From: Chelatococcus sp.
GTDB lineage: Bacteria; Pseudomonadota; Alphaproteobacteria; Rhizobiales; Beijerinckiaceae
NCBI GenBank assembly: GCA_003248805.1
Contig: QFQY01000057.1
Coordinates: 1-29,076 of the forward strand
Length of the DNA stretch: 29,076 bases
Direction of reading: 5' to 3'
Positions 16,277 to 24,297 of the stretch are shown piece by piece; within the stretch, counting starts at the first letter, position 1, and each line of letters begins with the position of its first letter. The position numbers and the translations under genes were made by a program. Under the pieces are notes generated by a model. It ran no database searches and had not been told where the DNA came from. It saw only the letters and a list, made by a program, of their open reading frames with translations.

Positions 16277-17284
16277 TCACGGTTCCATGACGTGGTCGGC
16301 CGAGAGGCGCTCGATCAGGCGCTTGAGCTCCTTCTCGCGGGCGGCCTGCGCCTCGACCCAGTCGCGGATGAGTTGCTGCTCGGAACGCATGTGCTGCACC
16401 AGACCCTGGATGCCCTCGGCCAGATTGGCGAGCGCCTGTGTCGCGGCGCGGTTGTTCGCGCCGCTCTCGGTGAGGGCGGCGCTGAGCTTGTCGAAGCGCT
16501 CGCCGTAGGACGGGTCGCCGAGCGAGAGCGGCTGCGGGTTCGCCGGCGTGCTGCGGCTGCCGAGCCAGCTCTCGATCTCGTTGCGGAAGCGGCGCTGCGC
16601 CTGCCCGACCTGCAGGTCGAGGAAGCCGAGGATCAGCGAGCCGGCGATGCCGAAGAGCGAGGACGAGAAGGACAGGCCCATGCCGGCGAGCGGGGCGGCG
16701 AGGCCGGCCTTGAGCTCGTCGAAGAGCACTCCCGCCTCGGCGCCCGTGCGCAGCGACTTGATGACGTTGCCGACGGAGGAGACGGTGTCGAGCAGGCCCC
16801 AGAAGGTGCCGAGCAGGCCGAGGAAGACGAGCAGGCCGGCCAGGTAGCGCAGCACCTCGCGCCCGTCGTCGAGCCTGACCGCGATCGATTCGAGCAGCGT
16901 GGCGGCCTGCGCGGGCGGGAGCGACCGGCCGTCCAGCTCGGGCAGCACGGAGGCGAGCGGGGCGATGACGCGCCCACGATCGAGTTCGGCGTGGAGCGGG
17001 GCGGCGGCCAGGCGCGTCGCCGCGCGGGCTTCCGCATGCAGCCGTCCCAATTCCCGCAGCGCGATCAGCACGCCGACGAGCAGGGCGCCGAGAATCAGGC
17101 CGTTCAGGCCTGGATTGGTCATGAAGGCCGTGATCAGGCCGGCCTGCAGGATGAACCCGAGGAAGCCGATCAGAGCCAGGAACAGAAGCGCTCGGACGAC
17201 ATAGCGGAGGGGGCGGGAGAAGCGCGTCTCCGGTCGTGGCGTCACGGCCGCCTCCGGCTCCGCCGCCAAATCCTCAGTCTCCAT
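16277..17284 (-). CDS. MotA/TolQ/ExbB-family proton channel protein
   Basis: 335 aa. An inner-membrane channel subunit. Predicted membrane helices lie at about 30-50, 59-77, 145-168 and 197-222. The third contains GLLGTFWGL (157-165), the signature of the TolQ/ExbB/MotA superfamily. A cytoplasmic loop separates helices 2 and 3. The C-terminal 110 residues form a soluble helical tail ending in a charged coiled coil (AREKELKRLIERL). It is paired with the MotB/OmpA-like gene downstream, so the two probably form a stator-like complex powered by the proton motive force. It lies 88 bp after suhB on the same strand, and read-through from suhB is possible. Zorya defence was considered and rejected. 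Confidence 0.9.
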   Translation of the reverse strand: METEDLAAEPEAAVTPRPETRFSRPLRYVVRALLFLALIGFLGFILQAGLITAFMTNPGLNGLILGALLVGVLIALRELGRLHAEARAATRLAAAPLHAELDRGRVIAPLASVLPELDGRSLPPAQAATLLESIAVRLDDGREVLRYLAGLLVFLGLLGTFWGLLDTVSSVGNVIKSLRTGAEAGVLFDELKAGLAAPLAGMGLSFSSSLFGIAGSLILGFLDLQVGQAQRRFRNEIESWLGSRSTPANPQPLSLGDPSYGERFDKLSAALTESGANNRAATQALANLAEGIQGLVQHMRSEQQLIRDWVEAQAAREKELKRLIERLSADHVMEP

Positions 17285-17372
17285 GCCGCACTTCCGTTCG
17301 CCTAGGGCCGCAGGCTGCGAATGTCGCCTCCCGTGGCCCCATGATCAAGCGCGGAATGAACGCAGATATATG

Positions 17373-18158
17373 TCAGACGCTCTTGAGGGCGGCACGCAGG
17401 GCCGGCTCGCCGGCTTCGTTGCCGCAGATGATGTCCTTCGCGCTCGTCACCGGCTTGCCGTCCAGCGTGCCGAAAGTCCCGCCCGCCTCGCGCACCAGAA
17501 CGGCGCCGGCCGCGAAATCCCAGGTGTTGAGGTTGCGCTCCCAGTAGGCGTCGAGCCGCCCGGCGGCGACATAGGCGAGGTCGAGCGCGGCGCAGCCCAT
17601 GCGCCTCAGATTGGCGAAGCGCGGCATCACCGCGGCGAGCTCCCGCAGGAAGAGGGGCTGGCTGCCCTTGCCGTTGAGCGGCACGCCCATGCCGATCAGC
17701 ATCTCGCTGGGCTCGCGGCGGCCCGACACGCGCAGGCGGCGGTTGTTCAGATAGGCGCCCTTGCCCTTCTCGGCGATGAAGAGCTCGTCCTTGGCGCCAT
17801 CGTAGACGACGCCGGCGACGAACTGGTTGTCGCGCTCCAGCGCCACGGAGATGTTCCAGTGCGGGATGCCGCGCAGGAAGTTGAAGGTGCCGTCGAGCGG
17901 GTCGATGTGCCAGCGATTGCTCTCGTCGGTGCCGTGGACGACGCCGCTCTCCTCCATGACGAAGCCATAGCCCGGGCGCGCCTTCTCCAGCGATTCCCGC
18001 AGGATCTGTTCCGCCTTGTGATCGGCCTTGGAGACGAAATCGCCCGGGCCCTTGGTCAGGACCTGCAGGTTCTCGACCTCGCCGAAGTCGCGCTTGAGAG
18101 AGCGGGACGCCTTCATCACGGCGTCGACCATGACGGTCATCAGGGGGGAGCGAATCAT
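17373..18158 (-). CDS. suhB: inositol monophosphatase family protein (SuhB-like)
   Basis: 261 aa. A Mg2+-dependent, lithium-sensitive-type phosphatase that removes phosphate from inositol-1-phosphate or related sugar phosphates. Metal-site motifs are GFVMEESG (Glu69/Glu70), HIDPLDGTFNFLRGIPHW (Asp86, Asp89) and NTWDFAAGAVLVREAGG near the C-terminus. Length is typical of SuhB (about 265 aa). I place the start at ATG 18158, not the frame start at 18188. AGAGG sits six bases upstream, and the extra residues are basic and unconserved. A large palindromic repeat lies 50 bp upstream. Cytosolic metabolism or a SuhB-type RNA-polymerase accessory role are both possible. Confidence 0.92.
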   Translation of the reverse strand: MIRSPLMTVMVDAVMKASRSLKRDFGEVENLQVLTKGPGDFVSKADHKAEQILRESLEKARPGYGFVMEESGVVHGTDESNRWHIDPLDGTFNFLRGIPHWNISVALERDNQFVAGVVYDGAKDELFIAEKGKGAYLNNRRLRVSGRREPSEMLIGMGVPLNGKGSQPLFLRELAAVMPRFANLRRMGCAALDLAYVAAGRLDAYWERNLNTWDFAAGAVLVREAGGTFGTLDGKPVTSAKDIICGNEAGEPALRAALKSV

Positions 18159-18210
18159 CTGTAACCTCTTGCGCCGGCTGCGGCGCAACCTTGGAATGGT
18201 CTGAAACCCA

Positions 18211-18262
18211 AGCCCTCATCCTGAGGAGCGCTTCTTGCGAAGCGCTCCTCAGGATGAGGGCT
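18211..18262. repeat. 24-bp perfect palindromic hairpin element
   Basis: Two 24-base arms (18211-18234 and 18239-18262) are perfectly complementary around a TTGC loop, in the 163-bp gap between the Sel1 gene end and the suhB start. The arm contains TCATCCTGAGGAG (18216-18228), which recurs exactly at 28758-28770. This is a dispersed palindromic repeat rather than a gene-specific terminator. It could still block read-through from the BenE-ThiE-Sel1 operon into suhB. Confidence 0.85.
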
Positions 18263-18321
18263 GAGCCCTGCGAGTTCTGCAGGCCGGACGATCATGCCAC
18301 GACCCGATAGGATTCAGCGGG

Positions 18322-19251
18322 TCACTTGCTCGTCTGTTCCGGCGACGTCAAGGCCGCCCCTTCGATCCGGCCGGCGGCGATGCGCGCGGCGCGGCCCTGC
18401 TGCTCCGGTGTCAGGCGCTCGAAGAGCTGGTCGAGCGCGGGATCGTCGAGCCCCTGCGCGCGTGCCGCGAGGTGCCAGGCGGCGGCCTCGATCATGTCGG
18501 GCGGGATGCCGCGACCGGCCTGGTAGAGACGGGCGAGGCGGTTCTGGGCGACGGGGTTGCCGCGATGGGCGGCGCGCAGGAACAGCGTCGCAGCGTGCCG
18601 CTCGTCCTTGGCCACGCCGGTGCCGTTGAACAGCATGATCGCGTATTCGATCTCGCCCGCGAGATTGCCCGCTTCGGCGGCCTGGCGCATCCACTCGGCC
18701 GAGACGGCGTCGCTCCGCGGCATGCCGCGCCCCTGCCGGGCGAGAATGCCCAGCGCCTGCATGGCCTCGCCGACGCCGGATTTCGCCGCGATCTCGAGGG
18801 CGGCGACGGCGCGCTTGTCGTTCGCGGCGTCGCCCGTGGCGAGGAGCGCCAATGCGAGGTTGTAGTTGGCGGCCGGGTGGCCGGCGCCGGCGGCCTTCTG
18901 GAGGAGCTGTCCCGCCCGGGCGGGGTCGCTGCGCCCGGCGCTGCCGTCCAGCAGGGAGAGGGCGAGCGCGTAGCTGGCATTGATGTCGCCGCGCGCGTCG
19001 GCGCGCTCGTACCATTCGCTTGCCGTCTTCGCATTGGCGGGAACGCCGAGGCCGAGCCGGTAGATCTCGCCGACCAGCGTCATCGCGGCCGCATCGTTGT
19101 GGTCCGCCTCGATCCGCTTCAGCGCTTCGTCCTGGGCGCGACGATAATGGCCCGCCTGGAACGCGCCATAGGCGAGGTCGGGGGCCGTTTCGGCCCCGGC
19201 CGGGCCGGCGAGCATCAGCGCGGCCAGGACAGCAGCGCCGCGCAGCCTCAT
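18322..19251 (-). CDS. secreted Sel1-repeat (TPR-like) protein
   Basis: 309 aa. A signal peptide ends near residue 20 (ALMLAGPAGA, cleavage before ETAP), indicating a periplasmic protein. About six Sel1-like repeats follow. Examples are AMTLVGEIYRLGLGVPANAKTASEWYERA, a central ALGILARQGRGMPRSD unit, and VAQNRLARLYQAGRGIPPDMIEAAAWH. Sel1 repeats form helical superhelices used for protein-protein contacts. The start ATG 19251 overlaps the stop of the ThiE-like gene (ATGA) and gives a proper signal peptide; the longer frame does not. Third gene of an overlapping operon with BenE and ThiE-like proteins; the functional link is not obvious. Confidence 0.9.
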   Translation of the reverse strand: MRLRGAAVLAALMLAGPAGAETAPDLAYGAFQAGHYRRAQDEALKRIEADHNDAAAMTLVGEIYRLGLGVPANAKTASEWYERADARGDINASYALALSLLDGSAGRSDPARAGQLLQKAAGAGHPAANYNLALALLATGDAANDKRAVAALEIAAKSGVGEAMQALGILARQGRGMPRSDAVSAEWMRQAAEAGNLAGEIEYAIMLFNGTGVAKDERHAATLFLRAAHRGNPVAQNRLARLYQAGRGIPPDMIEAAAWHLAARAQGLDDPALDQLFERLTPEQQGRAARIAAGRIEGAALTSPEQTSK

Positions 19252-19901
19252 CGCGCCGCCTTGCGCGCCGCGCAGGCGGCGAGCGCTTCGTTCGCCTCGG
19301 CGACGAGGGCGCGGATGTCGCTGGCCTCGTCGAAGGCCCAGTCGCCGAGCGCGACGAATTCCGCGCCCGTTTCGGCCAGCGCCGCCACCGCCGCGATGTC
19401 CGGCGCATAGGCGACGCAGGGCGTCTCGAAGATCTCGGCCCACCAGCCCGCGCGCTCGATCACGGCGGGCAGGGGCGGCAGGGTGCCGTCGGGGCGCGGC
19501 TCGCCGAACATGACGTAGTCGACGCCGGCCTCGCCGACATCCATGGCGTCGTGGCGGGCGCGCAGATTGCCCGCGCCGACGATGCGCTCGCTCTTCAGGG
19601 TGCCGCGGGCATCGCCGATCGATTCCACGCCGGCGGTGACATGGACGCCGTCGGCGCCGCCGCGCACGGCCAGCACCGGCGCGGTCTCGACGACGAGGGC
19701 GGCGTTGCCGGCCTGGACGGGGCCGGCCAGGCGCTTGATCCGGCCGATCTGCGTGCGCTCGTCGCCTTCGGCGAGACGCAGGAGCACGGCCGCGACATCG
19801 CCGCCGGCCAGAGCCTGCATCAAGCGGAAAGCCATCGCCTCCGCATCGGCCACGGGCGGGGTCACGAGCATCAGGCGGGTGGGGGGCGTTTGTGTCGTCA
19901 T
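19248..19901 (-). CDS. thiamine phosphate synthase family protein (ThiE-like), degenerate motifs
   Basis: 217 aa. Recognisable as a TIM-barrel ThiE/TenI-family protein: LMLVTPPVADAEAMAFRL, the GGADGVHVTAG segment (family usually GADGVHLGQ), and VDYVMFGEPRPDG (family FGPVFPT-like). Several catalytic signatures are weak or replaced: the usual VGxSxH turn reads VGAGNLRARH, and the C-terminal GG-I motif is not clear. It may not make thiamine phosphate. The gene overlaps its upstream neighbour (BenE) and downstream neighbour (Sel1) by four bases each, so the three are translated as a coupled operon. No other thiamine genes are in the window. Confidence is high for the fold, lower for the activity. 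Confidence 0.75.
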   Translation of the reverse strand: MTTQTPPTRLMLVTPPVADAEAMAFRLMQALAGGDVAAVLLRLAEGDERTQIGRIKRLAGPVQAGNAALVVETAPVLAVRGGADGVHVTAGVESIGDARGTLKSERIVGAGNLRARHDAMDVGEAGVDYVMFGEPRPDGTLPPLPAVIERAGWWAEIFETPCVAYAPDIAAVAALAETGAEFVALGDWAFDEASDIRALVAEANEALAACAARKAAR

Positions 19902-21052
19902 GATCTGGCGCGCAAACGGCCCGCGAGCGCGTCCAATGTCAAGACCGCCAGTCCCGCGGCGAGACTCCAGAAGGCGGAGCCGACCCCGAAAAGCGTCAGG
20001 CTGGAGGCCGCGACCGCGAAGGCGACGACGGCGGCGAAGCGGTCGCCGCCGGACGACATCGCCTGGCCGAGCGCGCCGGTGAGGGAGCCGACCAGGCCGA
20101 GCCCGGCGACCGTCACGATCAGGGCCTTCGGCATGGCGAGCACGAGCGCGAGCAGCAGCCCGGCCAGCGCCGCGACGCCGAGCCAGGCGAAGCCGTAGAC
20201 GATGCCGGCCTTCCAGCGTCGGGCCGGGTCCGGATGGGTGTCGGGCCCGGTGCAGATCGAGGCGCTGATCGCCGCCATGTTGACCATATGGGCGCCGAAA
20301 GGGGCGGTCAGGAAGGAGGTGAGGCCCGTCACGAAGAGCGCAGCCGAGGTCGGCGGGCTATAGCCGTCGGCGCGCAGCACGGCGAAGCCCGGCAGGTTCT
20401 GCGCCGCCATGGTCACGAGATACAGGGGAATGCCGACGCCGATCACGGCGGCAGCATCGAAGCGGGGCGTGACGATTTCGAGGCCGGTGAGCGCGATTCC
20501 GCCCGCCGGCCAGACGGCGAGCCCGCCGGCCAGGCTGATGGCGATGCCCGCGAGAAGCGCGGCGATGACGCCCAGGAACGGATTGATCAGCCGCCCGACC
20601 AGGAAGACGAGCAGGAGCGGCAGCACCAGCAGCGGGCTCACGCGCATCTCGTCGAAGACCGCGACGACGAAACGGAAGATCACGCCGGCCAGCATGGCGG
20701 CGGCGATCGGCATCGGGATGCGCTCGATCAGTGCGCCCAGCGGGCGGAACGCGGCGGTCAGCATCATCAGGGCGGCCGCGACCAGGAAGGCGCCGACGGC
20801 GGCGGCGAGGTCGAGCCCGCTCGTCGCGGCGATCAGCGCGGCGCCGGGTGTCGACCAGGCGCAGATGATCGGCATGCGGTGCCGCCAGGACAGCCAGAGG
20901 CTCGCCAGCCCCTTGGCGATGGCGAGGCCCGCGATCCAGGAGACGGTCTGGGCCGGCGTCGCGCCGACCGCCTGTGCCGCTGCGAGCACGACCGCGACCG
21001 AAGCGGCGAAGCCGACGAAGACCGCGACGAAGGCGGAAAAGACGATGGACAT
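19898..21052 (-). CDS. benE: BenE family benzoate/H+ symporter
   Basis: 384 aa, nearly all membrane: about 11-12 helices. It shows the family signature IICAWSTPGAALIA (residues about 62-75) and the later AHMVNMAAISASICTGPD segment (residues about 256-273), typical of BenE transporters in the inner membrane. The family imports benzoate with protons; without benzoate-degradation genes nearby the actual substrate is uncertain. It is the first gene of an operon whose next two genes overlap by four bases each. It is divergent from phoX across 192 bp, where a perfect 12-bp palindrome sits. ATG 21052 is the natural start. Confidence 0.9.
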   Translation of the reverse strand: MSIVFSAFVAVFVGFAASVAVVLAAAQAVGATPAQTVSWIAGLAIAKGLASLWLSWRHRMPIICAWSTPGAALIAATSGLDLAAAVGAFLVAAALMMLTAAFRPLGALIERIPMPIAAAMLAGVIFRFVVAVFDEMRVSPLLVLPLLLVFLVGRLINPFLGVIAALLAGIAISLAGGLAVWPAGGIALTGLEIVTPRFDAAAVIGVGIPLYLVTMAAQNLPGFAVLRADGYSPPTSAALFVTGLTSFLTAPFGAHMVNMAAISASICTGPDTHPDPARRWKAGIVYGFAWLGVAALAGLLLALVLAMPKALIVTVAGLGLVGSLTGALGQAMSSGGDRFAAVVAFAVAASSLTLFGVGSAFWSLAAGLAVLTLDALAGRLRARS

Positions 21053-21107
21053 GGCGGACCTTGCGGGGCGGGCGCCGGCGCGGTGATGGCGGGCGCTCCT
21101 TCAACCA

Positions 21108-21119
21108 GAAAGCGCTTTC
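21108..21119. promoter_or_regulatory. LacI-type palindrome between benE and phoX
   Basis: GAAAGCGCTTTC is a perfect 12-bp palindrome with a central CG, the form typical of LacI-family operators (AAAGCGCTTT-like). It is placed 56 bp before benE and 126 bp before phoX, so it could control either divergent gene. No LacI-family gene is in the window, so the regulator is unassigned. Confidence 0.35.
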
Positions 21120-21244
21120 CTTCGAAAGAGGATGGATGACGGGCCGCCATGACGACGATGCCTGTCACGCGGCCGTCAAGACCGAGGGCTAGCGCTGGAG
21201 CTCATCCAATTCCAAACTGACGCCAGATGGCCTGGAGCCCGGAT

Positions 21245-23254
21245 ATGAGCGACGACAGCCAGCACGAATCCACCTTCGGCGCGAGCCTGCTGGAGCATGA
21301 GGACGCCGAGCCGCGCAATCCGACCGACAACCCGACCATGGGCGAGCTGATCTCGGCCCGCTTCTCGCGGCGCGGACTCCTGAAGGGCGCGCTCGCCGTC
21401 TCCGCGATCTCGGCCACCGTCGGCACGCTCGCGCTCGAGACCGCGCAGGAGGCCGCGGCGCAGGCCGGTGCGAAGGGCTCGGCCTTCTCCTTCCCTGAGG
21501 TCGCTGTCGGCGTCGACGCCGACCATCACGTCGCCGAGGGTTATGAGGCGCAGGTTCTGCTGCGCTGGGGCGACCCGCTGACCGCCGACGCGCCGGAGTT
21601 CGATCCCACGAAGCAGACGCCGGAGGCCCAGGCGAAGCAGTTCGGCTACAACAACGATTTCGTCGGCTACGTGCCGATGCAGGGCGCGGCCGATCCTTCC
21701 GCGCACGGCCTGCTCTTCGTGAATCACGAATACACCAACCCGCATCTGATGTTCCCCGGCGTCGTCGAGATGAAGGACGGCAAGGCGGTGATGAAGAACG
21801 CCACGCCCGAGCGTTTCGCGATCGAGGCGATGGCGCATGGCGCGACCGTGGCCGAGATCCGCAAGACCGACGGCCGATGGGCGCTCGTGCGGGACTCCAA
21901 ATACAACCGGCGCATCACGGTGGCGACGGAGATGCAGCTCTCCGGCCCGGTCGCCGGAACGGAGCGGGTCAAGACCGGCGCCGATGCCACGGGGCGAAAG
22001 GTGCTGGGAACGCTCAACAACTGCTCCGGCGCGCTGACGCCCTGGGGCACTTTCGTCTCGGGCGAGGAGAATTTCCACGGCTACTTCTCCGGCAAGCTGC
22101 CCGAGGGCCATCGCGAGACGGCGAATTACAAGCGCCTCGCCGTGCCGTCCTCGCCTTACGCCTGGGGCCGTTTCGAGGAGCGGTTCGACCTCGCGAAGGA
22201 GCCGAACGAGGCCAATCGCTTCGGCTGGGTGATCGAGGTCGATCCCTTCGATCCGAATTCGGTGCCGAAGAAGCGCACCGCGCTCGGCCGCTTCAAGCAT
22301 GAGGGTGCGGACAACATCGTCGCGAAGGACGGCCGCGTCGTCTTCTATCTCGGTGACGACGAGCGCTTCGACTACGTCTACAAATTCGTGACGGCGGGCC
22401 GGTTCGACCCGAACAACCGCGCCGCCAATCTCGACCTGCTCGATGCCGGCACGCTCCATGTCGCGAAGTTCGCCGCCGACGGGACGGTCGACTGGCTGCC
22501 GCTCGTCTTCGGGCAGGGGCCGCTCACGGCGGCCAACGGTTTCGAGAGCCAGGCCGACGTCCTGATCGAGGCGCGCCGCGCCGGCGACCTGCTCGGCGCC
22601 ACCAAGATGGACCGGCCGGAGGACATCACGCCGAACCCGGTGACGGGCAAGGTCTATGTGATGCTGACCAACAACACGAGCCGCAAGGACGAGCAGGTCG
22701 ACGCCGCCAATCCGCGCGCCAAGAATGCCTTCGGCCACATCATCGAGATCATCGAGGACGGCGGCGACCATACCGCGACCAGGGGGCGCTGGGAGATCCT
22801 GCTGAAATGCGGGGATCCTTCGGTGGCGTCGGTCGGGGCGAGCTTCTCCACCGATACGACGAAGAACGGCTGGTTCGGCATGCCCGACAACGCGGTGGTC
22901 GATTCGTCGGGCCGGCTCTGGGTGGCGACCGACGGCAACAACGTGCAGGAGACGGGGCGCACCGACGGGCTCTGGGCGGTCGACACCGAAGGCGAGGCGC
23001 GCCGCACCTCCAAGCTCTTCTACCGCGTTCCGCATGGCGCCGAAATGTGCGGCCCGTTCTTCACGCCCGACGACACCACGGTGTTCGTCGCCGTGCAGCA
23101 CCCGGGCGACGACGGCCCGGACTGGCCGGAGTTCGGCCGCCGCTCCTATTACGAGGACCTCTCGACCCGCTGGCCGGACTTCAAGCCCGACATGCCGGTT
23201 CGCCCGTCGGTCGTCGCGATCACGAAGAAGGGCGGCGGCAAGATCGGCGTCTGA
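21245..23254 (+). CDS. phoX: Tat-exported PhoX family phosphatase (DUF839)
   Basis: 669 aa. PhoX-type alkaline phosphatases are Ca2+/Fe3+-dependent and act on phosphomonoesters in the periplasm. The twin-arginine signal SRRGLLKGALAVSA is at 41-54, preceded by an unusually long, acidic N-terminus. Cleavage is likely near residue 75. The core motif NNCSGALTPWGTFVSGEEN (258-276) carries the conserved Cys260 and Glu274/Glu275. Other conserved blocks are GEPRPDNI-like equivalents (RPEDITPNPVTGKVYVMLTNN) and FGHIIEIIEDGGDHTA. Start 21245 is preferred, with the upstream in-frame ATG at 21227 less likely; Tat signals are found from either. No Pho regulator is nearby. Some family members have other esterase roles, so 'phosphatase' rests on family. 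Confidence 0.9.
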   Translation: MSDDSQHESTFGASLLEHEDAEPRNPTDNPTMGELISARFSRRGLLKGALAVSAISATVGTLALETAQEAAAQAGAKGSAFSFPEVAVGVDADHHVAEGYEAQVLLRWGDPLTADAPEFDPTKQTPEAQAKQFGYNNDFVGYVPMQGAADPSAHGLLFVNHEYTNPHLMFPGVVEMKDGKAVMKNATPERFAIEAMAHGATVAEIRKTDGRWALVRDSKYNRRITVATEMQLSGPVAGTERVKTGADATGRKVLGTLNNCSGALTPWGTFVSGEENFHGYFSGKLPEGHRETANYKRLAVPSSPYAWGRFEERFDLAKEPNEANRFGWVIEVDPFDPNSVPKKRTALGRFKHEGADNIVAKDGRVVFYLGDDERFDYVYKFVTAGRFDPNNRAANLDLLDAGTLHVAKFAADGTVDWLPLVFGQGPLTAANGFESQADVLIEARRAGDLLGATKMDRPEDITPNPVTGKVYVMLTNNTSRKDEQVDAANPRAKNAFGHIIEIIEDGGDHTATRGRWEILLKCGDPSVASVGASFSTDTTKNGWFGMPDNAVVDSSGRLWVATDGNNVQETGRTDGLWAVDTEGEARRTSKLFYRVPHGAEMCGPFFTPDDTTVFVAVQHPGDDGPDWPEFGRRSYYEDLSTRWPDFKPDMPVRPSVVAITKKGGGKIGV

Positions 23255-23267
23255 GCGAGGCGGGCCG

Positions 23268-24167
23268 TCAGGCGGCCTGCTTCTCGGCCCTGGCCACGAG
23301 CCTGCCGATGCGGCGGATCATGTCGCGCGATCCCAGCAGGGGCGCGTGACCCTGTCCCGGCGCGACGAAGGTCTCGCAATCGGGATGACGCTCGGCCATC
23401 TCGGCGAGCGTCTTCTCGTCGAAGAGGTCGGAGTTCTCGCCCCTGATCGCCAGCACCGGCACATGCGAGAGCGCCGCGAAATAGGTCCAGAGCACCGGCA
23501 GCGGCGCCTCGAGGTCCAGCTCCTCCAGCGCCTTCATGAGCCGCGGATCGTAGTCGGACCGGAACGTCCCGTCGCGGTCGGTCCAGGTCCGGCGGGCCAT
23601 CTGCTGCCATTCGGCGTCGCCGAGGCTCGGGAACTGCTGGTCGGAGAGCCGCTTCAGGATTTCCGCGCCTTCGTCGTAGCTGCGTGGCAGCGGCAGCTTG
23701 CCGACATAGCCGCGGATGCGCAGCAGCCCGCGCGCGTCGATCACCGGGCCGATGTCGTTGAACACCACGCCGCGGATGGGGCCCGGGCGGGCGGCGGCCA
23801 TCGCCATGGTGAGCAGCCCGCCGCGCGACGTGCCGACGAAGACCGCTTCGTCGATGCCGGCCGCGACGAGGACCTGCATGACATCGTCGAGCTCGACGCG
23901 GATGTCGTAGTTGCGCCAGTCCGTGTCGTAGTCGGAGAGGCCGCGACCGCGATAGTCCAGCGCCAGGACGCGGCGGGGATGCGCCTCGTCCTGTGAGAGG
24001 GCGAGCGCGAGTTCGTGGAAGTCGGCAGAGGTTCGGGCGAGGCCGGGCAGGCAGACGACAGGGAGCGCCGGCGATGCGAGGGGGCCGTAGTCGCGCGTGT
24101 GCAGGCGCAAACCGTCGCGGGCGGTGACGAAGAGCGAGCTGAAGCCGGTATCGGGAGCGATGGTCAT
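23268..24167 (-). CDS. alpha/beta fold hydrolase
   Basis: 299 aa. The canonical alpha/beta-hydrolase order is intact. An oxyanion segment VCLPGLARTSADFHELA lies near residue 38, then LDYRGRGLSDYD (70-81). The nucleophile elbow is GTSRGG with Ser114, a later acid region contains LAIRGENSDLF, and the catalytic His lies in APGQGHAPLL near residue 274. It could hydrolyse an ester or amide; the substrate is unknown. No signal peptide, so probably cytosolic. It is convergent with phoX (13-bp gap) and lies 130 bp downstream of the lytic transglycosylase on the same strand. Confidence 0.9.
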   Translation of the reverse strand: MTIAPDTGFSSLFVTARDGLRLHTRDYGPLASPALPVVCLPGLARTSADFHELALALSQDEAHPRRVLALDYRGRGLSDYDTDWRNYDIRVELDDVMQVLVAAGIDEAVFVGTSRGGLLTMAMAAARPGPIRGVVFNDIGPVIDARGLLRIRGYVGKLPLPRSYDEGAEILKRLSDQQFPSLGDAEWQQMARRTWTDRDGTFRSDYDPRLMKALEELDLEAPLPVLWTYFAALSHVPVLAIRGENSDLFDEKTLAEMAERHPDCETFVAPGQGHAPLLGSRDMIRRIGRLVARAEKQAA

Positions 24168-24297
24168 GGCCCAGCCTATCCTCCGAATTCGGTCGACGGA
24201 ATCCGAAATCCGCGCCCGGAGGGAGCTGCTGCCTGCTCCGGCCCGATGAAGACTCCCGCCCCGCAGGCCGTGGTGCGGCGAGGCTGCTCCGACGCGC

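Noticed and set aside
14897..17284. Zorya-type antiphage defence system (ZorA/ZorB resemblance of the MotA/MotB-like pair)
   Set aside because: ZorA normally has a very long cytoplasmic tail, and zorC/zorD or zorE lie alongside. Here the MotA-like protein is 335 aa, and the neighbours are a cytochrome and inositol monophosphatase.
21176..23101. Long minus-strand open frame of 641 codons opposite phoX
   Set aside because: GC-rich antisense shadow. The plus-strand frame has the Tat signal and PhoX motifs throughout.
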